64,000 nucleotides of DNA from Dactylis glomerata (Eukaryota; Streptophyta; Magnoliopsida; Poales; Poaceae): assembly GCA_007115705.1 (NCBI GenBank), contig QXEO01000143.1, forward strand, positions 4,075,434 to 4,139,433, in the 5' to 3' direction. Position 1 is the stretch's first letter; each line of letters starts with the position of its first letter. The notes under the pieces were generated by a model that saw only the letters and a program-made list of their open reading frames with translations, made no database searches and was not told the origin of the DNA. Made by a program: the position numbers and the translations under genes. Below, in pieces: positions 45,791-56,189 of this stretch.

Positions 45791-47228
45791 CTCCTACTAG
45801 ATGACCCGTTGCGCCACTGGCGCAAAGGCAAATCCAAACCGGCACTGGCACCATAAAAAGTAAATTGTTCTAATTCAAATAAAAATAGTAGTTTAAAAAA
45901 CCTAATACTATCCAAATTTTTGGATGTAGGTCCAAACACCTCAATTCTACCAATAGAATTCTACCAACGGTTTTTTGTTTAGCCGTTAAATAAGTAATTG
46001 AGAATCTGAGTATGGTTTATACATGAATGATAACACATGCCTTAGGGTCCATTTTCCCCTTATTTTTGCACTGATATACAGGACTCGGTTATAACATAGG
46101 AACTCTGAAAGTTGACTCCATACATATCCAGCATTACTTGTTCTATTACACAGTCCATATTTGAAAAACAGAGAAAAGAATGAAAAAAACAGATCCTTGG
46201 ATACCCAATGAAAATAGAACATGGACTGATAATTTTGGTTCCCCATCCAGAATCTGCTCTCTTTCTCTCACTCACAGATCAGATAACACAGAAACAAGCA
46301 GGGTAACACTTAACATTCAGAGAATTTTGTACCCAGTTTGCTACAGGGAAGTTCTTGTGGTGATGGTCTGAGCACTGGTGTGCTCGAGCGATGGTCGCGT
46401 TCTTGTGGGCCTCTTGCGGCTTGCCTCCAACTCGACCCTGTGTTTCCTGTCGCCGCTGGTGGATGGCCGTGGACTACTTGTTCCTCCCCAACTCCTTGTG
46501 ATCTCTGGTGCACATGAATACTCCAAACACATGCAGTTGACCACGATTATATCATGCACATATTCAGTAATTTAGTTGCATACCAAAAGGGCGCAACAAC
46601 ATAGTAAAGAGCTGCATAAGATTAAAATTAGAGTGCACATGAGAAGAATCCAGGATATTTCTGATCCATGGGAATGAGAATACCTGATCATGAAGTAAAG
46701 GAAGACCATTTTTTCTACATAAGGTCCAGAACTCAATGCATTTATGGTGCTGGCTTATCTGAAAAGCCAACATCGTAATAGTGCATTTGAACTCTGCAAA
46801 TGCAGTAAAATCCATAAACAACCATGAACTAAAATCCATAACAGTACAAACAGAAAAAATTTATTTTAGAAGTGCTGAGTGCAGAGTATATATTAGAAAG
46901 AGGCAACATCCAACCAAAACTAAAATAAGAGTATTATGCAAGTATGGATCAGATAACTATAGGAATTCAACAATTGTTCAGTCGCATATAACTATTAAAG
47001 CTAGTGTGGATAACCAAGTGGCTGTAGTATATGGTCCGGTATATCAGGTTGGTAGTAACTACACTGATCTCTCTCAATTTCACTTCTCTTGGGAACATAA
47101 ATTACTGGTCTGTAAGTTCTTAGCTTGGATGTCCTGCTGATGTCTGAATTAAAAACAATATGAAAAAATCTCGAAGCAGGTATAAATTTATAAGGTATGG
47201 TTTGGTTTCATTATAGAATTGCTGAACT

Positions 47229-47292
47229 TGCAACTGAAATCAGCTAACCTGAAGCTGGCCTGCAACTGAAATCAGCTTAACTGAAGCTGGCC
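47229..47292. repeat. 32-bp tandem repeat, two copies
   Basis: The copies are 47229-47260 and 47261-47292, almost identical (TGCAACTGAAATCAGC start). They lie beside the exon-like island at 47293-47425. Confidence 0.8.
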
Positions 47293-47425
47293 GGATTTCA
47301 GTGTTTCCTCGTGACTTCCAATCAGGCATGCGAATTACAATTGTGACAGCTCCTTTAGCATTTGGCAGTGCCTCCTTTGGTAATGATGCTCGCTTGGCTT
47401 CAACCACCGACTCCAATTCCTATTT
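47293..47425 (-). pseudogene. Captured exon, possibly from a UBX-domain protein
   Basis: The minus strand gives one open exon-like stretch, with ESVVEAKRASLPKEALPN and GAVTIVIRMPDWKSRG. The layout (acidic/basic helix, SLP-E, then VTIVIRMPDG-like) resembles the start of plant UBX domains. The usual Gly-Ser-Arg-Arg that should follow is not intact, and the rest of the domain is absent. This could be coincidence. Confidence 0.3.
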
Positions 47426-49345
47426 TCATTATATGACATGAATGTATAATAAATATATCACCAAGCCAAATATGGCACACTGATGCAAAATATAGAGTAA
47501 TCAAGCTTTGACAGAATTTATGGAAGAAATTACATGTTTATTAATGGGGATGAAGAGGCATACACAGTCCAAAATAAAGTGATGCATCCTCTGAATGAGG
47601 ACGGCATAGCAGCTACCTCAAAAATACCTACTCATTGCCCGCCATGGCACCTACCCGATGCTACTGAAAGAGAAAGAAAAGGAACGAATCAGAGGGTGGG
47701 GTGCTTTCTTACCAAATAAGCATGTAGAAAAATAAGAACTGCAAACCTACCCTGACAGTGACAGAGGCAAAAGAATATGAGACCACTTACATGTTTGAGT
47801 GAATATTTAATTACTTGAATAACTTTCTTAGTAGTCAGAAATAATAAGCAAGAACAAGACACATGAACATAGAAGTTTTAAATCACCGCCAGTGACATAT
47901 GCAACATGACAAAGGACCATAACCTGTCATATAGAATATCGGGTGTCTACACCATACAAAAAATTGTATATCAATCCATCCACTTACCAACTATTACTGT
48001 TAACTTCAGAGTGTACAGCTAAAACGGATTGATCATGGAATAGAACAAAAATCAGATGCCATCACAGTATCAGAGTGTAGAGCAGCTTTTCAGCCCGATG
48101 AACTTGGCCTTCTTCTGCATGCTGCAACGGAAATCTACTAAGAATTAGAGAAATGTCATCACAGTACTGGGTAACACATGTGAACATCTGAACTGCTATT
48201 TGTTCATAGCATTGATGTCAAATTTCACACATCGGTTTGCTAAATAACCCAGTATGTAATCTCTCCACATTATTCTATCTACCCACACAAGCATGAAGTA
48301 TGGTAGTAGCTGCAAAGAAAAGGGATTATTAAGAGCTCCTAGCTCGAGAAAAAACCAACTAAGAATCATAGCATGATACAAAAAGTCCAGTGAACAAAAA
48401 ACTGTACTAAAATAACAATCAATCCAATCTGACTGATCACAAACTAATGTGTAAAAGGTAAGTCAGATTGAGGACGATTACAGGTGCAAACAATCACAAA
48501 TTATAAGAGGATAATTAATATAATTAAAATAAACCTCTGCATTCAAAACCATGAAATACATAGATTAACAGAGAGAATGGGTGCATCAAAACAAATTAAA
48601 GCATTGCATCAGAAATTGTGTAAACTGACTTCGGAGTGAAGCAGAGTTTATTTTAAATGCCTTCTCTAAAATTGCAGCCAACGGTTTAATTCAAGAACTC
48701 GGCCATTTTATGACATATATGTATTTCCCCATGGGTTAAAAACAAATTTTTATATTAGATCAGATTAACAACAAATAATATGAATTCTGAGATAAATGGA
48801 AGAATCAAGAATGGCAGTTTGCTGAAGACAAACAATTTGGGTACGCTCTAGATACTATCTTTTGAGTAGGTTTACAAAGAGAACACTTCCGAGTTATAAT
48901 ATTTTCTCAACTACAATATGCTTACTAATCTGCAGGACTATGAATAATAACAACCAAACTCTTTCTTTGGACAGTGAACTTCTTCTCTAAGAATAAAAGT
49001 AGAATCTAACAAGGTGTGTGTGACAAAATATGATGAACAGTCAAAGTATGCTTGCAATATACCATATACCTTATTGATTATTAATAGATTATCAACAACT
49101 CTACTGCTATATCGTCCAAAAGTAATCATAATGAAGTGTTGGCTACTCCCTGCTTCACCATCAACCTGTTGTGCTCACTTCAAGATACGCATTCTTTCAT
49201 TAAATTGATTGAAATCTTCATTCTGGACACTCCCATTTTCAGAATCAGTACCACCAGCTGGTTCCCTTTGAAATATTTACCATTGTACTTTACCAGCATA
49301 CCTTCAGTAGAAGAAGAGGAGCGCTTTAGTATTTTCTAACAAAGA

Positions 49346-49482
49346 AAACAACAGTACTCATTGTTGCACCTAGCTACATACCCAACTGTGTCAATATCAG
49401 GAGGCAAAAAGTAAGCTATTCCGGTGTAGCAAGTGTATTTTGAACAACAGTACTCATTTTTGGACCTAGCTACATACCCAAC
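49346..49482. repeat. Direct repeat, two ~39-bp copies 97 bp apart
   Basis: Both copies contain AACAGTACTCAT and CCTAGCTACATACCCAAC. They lie inside the putative minus-strand Helitron; no coding role is seen. Confidence 0.75.
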
Positions 49483-51058
49483 GATAAACTGAACCACTGG
49501 AGATTGCAAGAAGGTCAATATCTCAAAAAACAAAAGATTTACTAATAATCACCCTATTGGTTAACATCCTCCTCTGGGACATCTCTACTGAATAATTTAT
49601 TGGTACCTGCAGTTCAGGCTTAGTCCAGAGATAGCACATATAGAAACACAAGTTCTACATAATCGCAGAATGAAAGAAAATTGAAGGAAATAGAAGGAGG
49701 TACTGGAGCACTGATTTGTAGGATACATGAAAATAAAACATGTAAAATTCATACCAGAGGTGATGAGGAAGCCAACGAAGGTTGTCTAGGAGATGGGGGA
49801 GAGGGCAACAGAGGGATGAGGAGCGCCTTCGGGCATAAACGTTTGTAGCACTCGCGCCACAGCCGCCTAAAGAGTTTATGCATCTACATGAGGCACAAAC
49901 GAAATGAATGAAGCTCTCTCGTGCACAGGAATACGTCTCTCGTGTAGAATGGTCTTACCTACATGATTATATGACTGATTCTTTTCCAATGCTCGCCAGC
50001 TATCTAGATAATCCACATGCACTGTGATAACAAAATAAGCAGCAATGTCAGGCTAAAAAATTATTGGCCCCAAAAGTTTCCAAAAAGGTTTCAGCAACAA
50101 GAACAATATTTCACAGAGAACGCATCGTATCATCAGAGATAATTATTTACAGCACTACTTTTTAGCAAGCAATGCATCATTGATTCCAAAATTTGCACCT
50201 ATTATTTTGCACATGGGCCGACCTAAAAAAACAATCTTAACAATAACATTAAGAAAACCACACCACTGAGCATAAATCATGAATCGATAAGAACAGTCTT
50301 ATTGTCAAAATCAGTGGCTTTGCTGCAATAGAACTTTCATGCAATGGAAGCAGACCAACATAAATAGCTGAGATTAATGCCCAGCAAATTACTGGAGCGT
50401 ATAGGCACATAGCAATGTCAAGGTCTCCATATAGTTCTTGGTAATCTATAAGAAAACAAGATACAATCTATTTCTGCATATGGGAACAATCACCATAACA
50501 GCGGGAAGGTCAAATTCTCATTACCTTGGAAATATCCATAATCAGACATGTTTGAGTTGCTAGCATTGTACCCTATAACAAACATGTTAAAGCATGTTAG
50601 ATTCAGAAAATAGAAAAAAATACGCGTCCATCTTTTGACAGGAGCAAGTTCAAGATAGAGAAGGACCCTTGCAATATAGACAGGGACACCATCTGCAGCA
50701 TCTCCGGAGTAGCAAACCGCCCCACCAGTGTAACTTCACCAAGAATTCAGCCAAGAAAAGGTCGTTTAAATGAGGTACCTTGATATACGGCAAATAATAT
50801 TGAACTTAATACTTTATTTTTTTAATCACTATTCTCTGCAGCCACCAATTAACATCTGGAAAGGAGTGGACCTGCTACTTGGCCATTGAAATTTTGCACA
50901 TATATGGATGCAACAATGGGGAACCAGCAATGAAACTGACCTTAAAATACAAGGTATCAACACATGTAGGTATGCTTGACCAGCATATGCAGCAAGTAGA
51001 ATATGCTTGACATCCTAACCCTACCTGCAAAATACAAATTAAATCAGGGACGGGCTGA

Positions 51059-51490
51059 TCAAAAGGTGGATCTCATGTAAGGGGAATAAATCAGAACCAT
51101 AAGGGAGAAGGAGGTGTCGCTAGTAGGGGAAACCAAACCCGGAGGAGTTGCATCCATGGCGATGTGCCCTCCATGGCGTTGGCAGCGAAGGTCATGGAGG
51201 CGCTGGCGGCGGCGCCGATCATGTGGAGGCGCTGGAGCGGCTAGCATCGGACGTGGAGGAGAGGATCTGGCGGCAGCTGGTGGCGGCGGCTGGTGGCGGC
51301 GGCGACGGTTGGTGGTGGCGGTGGCGGTTGGTGGCATCGGCAGCTTTGGAGGAGGCGCGGTGGCGGCGGCCATGGAGGAGGAGCTGGTGGCAGCGGCGGC
51401 CTTGGAGGAGGAGCTGGTGGCGGCGATGGCCGTGGAGACGCTGGCGGCGACGGCCGTGGAGACGCTGGCGGCGGCCGGAGAGGAGCACAA
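51059..51490 (-). other. GC-rich triplet-repeat open frame, captured 5' exon
   Basis: The minus-strand frame is composed almost entirely of Ala, Ser, Thr and Pro from GCC/TCC triplets. Frames are open on both strands because of the repeat. CpG content drops sharply on both sides. It looks like a gene 5' exon or UTR brought in by a Helitron. No real protein is claimed. Confidence 0.4.
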
Positions 51491-52117
51491 GGGGGCTCGT
51501 GCGGGAGAGGAGAGAATAGGGCTGGGTAGATATTTTCGATCTAGGTTTCCACTGGCTGTTTATATACAATTGACCAAAAAGCCTAGGAATATGTCACTCC
51601 GGATGCGGAAGCGTGGCTCTCTGAATTGTCGGCCCCATACATAGACGGGCCCAATTGTCATGGACATAGTCATTCAACAAGAAGTGCAAAACGAAACTAC
51701 CGCATCCAACGGCTGGGGTAAGAAGTGGGACGCAAAATTTACTGTGCAGATGAATCCAACGGTGCAGCAACACGCGGCGAACGCAGATAGCGTGAGAGGC
51801 CGGGTAGGCTAGCGCCCTTTAGGTTTTAGAATGCACATCAATATGTACATATCTCTTCTTTATGATCTTTCCAAAAAAAACAATGTATTTATTCCTGCTC
51901 AAATATATGTAGCCAAAGTCCATGAACTGCCAAGTCATCCTATGTTCTATTAATATTGTGTGGACTAAAGAAAACTGCGTGTTTTAATCAATTAATATCT
52001 GCTTGTCCGTCGTAGGCGGGCAAGCGCGCGGCAAGCAGCTTTATTATGGTGTGGAATAAAGTAAAAACTGCATGTTTTAATCAGTTCTTCATATCCGCTT
52101 GCTCGCCGCACGGCAAG

Positions 52118-52640
52118 CCGCGCCTTTCTACCAGTGTGCCTTTATTTCTCCAAAAAAAAATCATTGTACATGATCTGAATACATTTCACTTTTTCTTTAT
52201 CTGTCCATTAGAAGGAAGATAGTGCAGCTTTGCCTAGGAGGATCAGTGGATCATCACAGTGTTCCTTCAATTAAAAACAGTCTTGTCATGATTTGATTGT
52301 TGACACCGGTATTACCAAGATCTCTCCTTTATTTTGCAGTCCTTACTTTCTTCCTTGACCAGATATATTCACTTTCAAGGTTTTGTATGATCAAGTGGTA
52401 AACTCAATAATTTTGATGAGGTATGCACTGTCGTATTGACTAGGATCTTACAGCATTAGGACTGTGTTATGCTCTCAGACTCTCGTGGCTATTTACTCTG
52501 GTATTCCCCGCCACTAAAAGTATATGGCATATACAAAGATGATGTGAAGGTGTGTTCCCTTACATTCTTTTCATACTCATATTCATTTATATATCAACTT
52601 CTCCGCTTAAAAAATTAGGATGTTTGGTTAAATTTTTAGT
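52118..52640 (+). repeat. Copy 2 of the ~500-bp duplicated segment
   Basis: Partner of 42630-43130. This copy starts exactly where a degenerate Helitron tail (hairpin plus CTACCAGT) ends. It leads into the kinase exon at 52711, so the duplicated DNA may be intron sequence of that gene. Confidence 0.85.
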
Positions 52641-52710
52641 ATAGAAAACAAAGAAAGATAATCCATGCTGCTATGTTCTGTCTTTAGTTATCGGTTCTTT
52701 GCTTGTGTAG

Positions 52711-52862
52711 ATGATGACCTTTTGGAAAATGTACCAAAAATGAGCAGGCTTCCTGAAGCTTGCGAAGACTTTGGCAACATAATTAGATCGTCCCATGAGG
52801 CAGTGGTGTACAAAGGTACTATGAAGGATGGCTGGAGATCATTGTCTGTTCTGGTGCAGTAG
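52711..52862 (+). pseudogene. Captured exon of an LRR receptor-like kinase (MRH1/MDIS-like)
   Basis: After an AG acceptor at 52709-52710 the frame reads VPKMSRLPEACEDF, then NIIRSS and VVYKGTMKDG, and ends in a stop at 52862. In the MRH1/At4g18640 group of LRR kinases the same order (PEACEDFSNIIGSS, VVYKGTMKDG) begins the cytoplasmic kinase domain. About four residues before PEACEDF appear to be missing, and the Lys-containing strand after the Gly-rich loop is lost at the premature stop. No other kinase exon follows, so this is a fragment without catalytic potential. Confidence 0.65.
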
Positions 52863-53008
52863 TGGACTAAATTCGTCGAGCTTAAGGAGCTAAGTTACTC
52901 TCCAACTAGAATACTAGATACTACTCTTTGATTAATGGACATTTTACACAGCTCATTTGATCACATATCTTAATATTGTTTATCCTTCAGGTGATAGAAT
53001 TCCCTTAA

Positions 53009-53145
53009 GGGCCCGCTTGGTTTGTTATTTTAAATTCCGTCGCCGGTTGGGAATTATGGGGCTCTCAAGATTTTTCGTGTGAGCATCCTAGGTCCGTTAA
53101 AATTTACCCCGGTTTCCCTTAATATACCAGAATCCAAGCGGGACC
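53009..53145. mobile_element. Tourist-like (PIF/Harbinger) MITE, 137 bp
   Basis: The terminal inverted repeats are GGGCCCGCTTGGTTT on the left and the complement of AATCCAAGCGGGACCT on the right. The 3-bp TSD TAA is present on both sides (53006-53008 and 53146-53148). No coding capacity. Confidence 0.88.
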
Positions 53146-53148
53146 TAA

Positions 53149-54247
53149 AGCTACAACCTAGCTAGCCAGTTTTTATGTTTGTGTAATATAATTATATTCT
53201 TTAGTTTATTAGCATGCATAGAGCAAAACTCTTAAGATAATATCCCTTTTGGGCACTTGATATTATGTATTATACAATTATGTATAGACATGCTACTGCC
53301 TGCTATAAAATAATATTATGCTTCTTTATTTTTTCATAACTTTTTTATATTGGGTTGGCTGTCGATATGCTTGCTTCATTTAATTTGACTACATTGTTGT
53401 TGGGCGGTATGCTTGTTTCTACTACTCTCTTTTTTGAACGGGCTTCTACCATCTCATTGTTGCTGGCCACATGTTAGCATTTGTCCATAAAAACGATCGT
53501 TGAGAGTCATGTGTAGAATGCGTGTGTGACGGTTTTTCAACGCCTTCTTAAGATAGAGTCAACTATAGACACATTAATGTCACTTGCCAATATAATGATA
53601 TTTCTAATTTTATGTTTTCATCAGTTATTTATATATGCTTGCCTGCCATCAATAAAAAGTCTGGATTGTTTATATATGTTTCGTGTGAGTCAACTATAGA
53701 AATATGGCCTATAGAAATATAGCGGTTTTCTCCTATCATGGTGGGATGGAAGGCATAAATGATGATATGAAAAGCATTTTCAAATTTATATTGGACCGCA
53801 AAAGGACTCAAGGACAGAGGTGCTAAGCTGAAGACCAGGCTAGAGAGAGTAAGACGTTCTTAGAGACTATTGTTCTGCCATATAACATGTCTATTTTGAT
53901 ACTCGCACAGCGAGTTTTCGATAGCCCTAGCCACTACCATGTGTAAATTTTATGATGCCTACTACTTACCACTTATTATGACGTAACATATTGTGCCTAT
54001 AATGTGATATCTATGAATTATATATGAAATGTTATTAGAATGAAATGTACGCTCGTGTATGCTAATCTGCTTTTTTTGTTTGCTTGAAACTACAATTCAT
54101 TTTGTACATGTCATTTCCTTTTATGTTGATCAAGAACTTATGTAAAATCTTTTGTGATATGAAAACTATTTCTATAACATCTGACACTACTACTTTATAA
54201 TATTATGAAATTGTATTTGTTTCTTCTTTTTTTTCATTACGCTTTTT
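53149..54247. other. AT-rich Helitron interior, no gene seen
   Basis: This stretch has low GC content and short random frames only. Nothing recognisable was found between the MITE and the Helitron tail. Confidence 0.5.
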
Positions 54248-54515
54248 ATGCTTGCTTGCTCGCCGTTAGGCGGGCAAGCGCGCGGCAAGCCGCGCTATCC
54301 TACCTAGTAGTTTACAATGCAGCGGTAGAGACCTTGACATAGTTTGAATTCGAACTACAAATAGCACTTTGTGCTTTAAATGCTAGCTTAAGGACTTTTA
54401 ATCTGAGCCGTTAGATCTGTCTACCATGAATCTTGGCCGTCCGACAAAGGAAAAAGGGGTTGTGGCTTTCAGTTCCGGCAAGTCGGCAGTCAACGCTTCC
54501 CCCGAACCCCGATTA

Positions 54516-56088
54516 TCTAAACTAATAATACGGCTTGAGGTCGCGATGGTTCAAAAACCGTGGTAGGTAAAAAAACCGCTTTATCCGTTGGTCAAATTTC
54601 GTACGTCAAGAAAACCAATAACTAAGCGATCCTGCGCGCTATGAAAACCGGCCCTTCCTCGGCCTTTCCCCGGGCGTTCGTTCCACGAGTCGCTAGGTCG
54701 GGGAGAAATTCCTCGCTCCCTCGCGCGACCGAAGCGACGGCGCTGGGTGCGATGGCCCAGGCTTCTTCCTCCGGCGACCCTTCACTCTCCTGCTTGTCCC
54801 TGCTCCGGCAGTCGTCCTCCTCCCGCCTCTCCCTGCTTCGGTGGCCTTCCTCCTCCCGCCTCTCCCCGCTTCGGCGGTCGTCCTCTTCCTGACCCCAAGA
54901 TCTGCTCCCCTCGACCCCCTGTCCCCTCCGGCGACGAGGAAGGCCCGACGGTAAAGCTCGTCTTCCCTATCCTTCGACCGGAGTCACATCTTGCAGCGGC
55001 TGCGGGATCTCTACATTGGAGATGTTTACTCCCTTGAAGCAAAGCAAAACATACACCGTCTTCTTCGAGGGCCATCTGCTGGTCCTCACTGACGAACACC
55101 ACCACCAGATCTGCCGCCACCAGGTTAGCCCAGCCCCTCTTATTCTTCTACTCACCACAATTGGTGCCGTCCCTCAAGATGAACTTGTTGTACAGATCTA
55201 CAAACCACAAGGCGCATCACGGGACGACATCAAGGATACCAAGATCTTTCGATGTATGAGGGCTGCATCTAATTATGAACCGTAGGACACTTCAATATCT
55301 TAAAATGCACTTGAAAACCACTAATATAATTCAACGCACCTGAAAGCCACTGAGTATTTAGTGATATTACCATGTTATTTATAAAATCAAAACACCAAGT
55401 GGCGTTAGGAATTAAACAGCTCCGGCTGTGTAATTTGTACTTTTGGCTATCCATATTGCAAATAATAAAGATTGAAATGTCGGTATGATTGAATGAGTAA
55501 TAATACAAAAACTGGGGGTGAAAAGCCATATAGCTGAAACAAAAGATAATTGATAGGGATCCGTGGAAGTGCGGCCCCTATGTCGATGAGAGGGACTGCA
55601 AAGTGGGACTAATGGCGGGGGCGTTCCTCTAGGATGCTGCGCATGCCCCCTACCATGACATGCTAGCCTCCGGCATGCGGCCTGGTTGATTTTGTCTTTC
55701 CCGTCCCCTTCAAATGCTCCCGCTGTCTATATGTCGTCGACAAGAGCCGTGCATCGACGGTTAGTAGGCTTGTTGTCTCCGGCTCCGACGTGTTGACGCA
55801 AAACTAAATACAAGCGTTAATTTATACAATATATGGTATGTCTTGAGACTCTCATAGATAGTTTTGTTAATTTTAGGCTTTAACACATTTGTCTTCATAA
55901 GTGTAAATTATAAATGGGAATTAGCTGCTACATCTCAGTATTATTGATTGATCATTGGCAACTAGAGTTAAGTTAGTATACCTAACATGCTAATGACATA
56001 ATTTCATGATTGTGATAACGATATCTAAACTTCTGTTATGAGTGAGCATTTGAATAAGGCCCGTAGCAACGCACGGGCATTCAACTAG
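54516..56088 (+). mobile_element. Helitron delimited at both ends (1,573 bp)
   Basis: The 5' end is TCTAAACTAATAATAC directly after an A. The 3' end has a hairpin with GCCCGT and ACGGGC arms at 56059-56078, six bases, CTAG at 56085-56088, then T. Both ends fit the A/T insertion rule. The interior contains a GC-rich stretch (54,640-55,290) with a triplicated ~33-bp repeat at about 54,798-54,890 and a possible splice donor after 55,123, likely a captured gene 5' end. The protein is not recognised. Confidence 0.72.
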
Positions 56089-56189
56089 TAATCATAATCA
56101 TAGGCCTCGATTAATCTTCTGAGACGAGCTTGCTTTGCTAGCTAACGAGCTCGTTAAGACCTGTTACTCAACTAATCAAGCTTCTTAGT

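Larger units (their letters stand above)
45797..51840 (-). mobile_element. Helitron on the minus strand (3' end clear, 5' end approximate)
   Basis: Read on the minus strand, the hairpin TTGCGCCA-G-TGGCGCAA (45825-45809) is followed eight bases later by CTAG and then T (45800-45796). This is the standard Helitron 3' terminus and insertion context. The 5' end is not certain; a TC start near 51,820-51,840 is possible but its preceding base is not A. The interior is AT-rich with short exon-like islands on the minus strand, consistent with captured gene fragments. No helicase was found inside. Confidence 0.55.
52000..54307 (+). mobile_element. Helitron 3' portion with captured receptor-kinase exon
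   Basis: The 3' end is clear: hairpin GCGCGGC-AA-GCCGCGC at 54280-54295, eight bases, CTAG at 54304-54307, then T. Two partial versions of the same tail lie at about 52005-52045 and 52088-52128. The 5' end is not located and may lie far to the left, beyond the minus-strand Helitron. The start given is the first tail copy. Confidence 0.6.

Noticed and set aside
51114..51644. Glycine/alanine-rich plus frames opposite the triplet repeat
   Set aside because: These are frames produced by a GGC/GCC repeat on both strands, with no evidence for a real protein.
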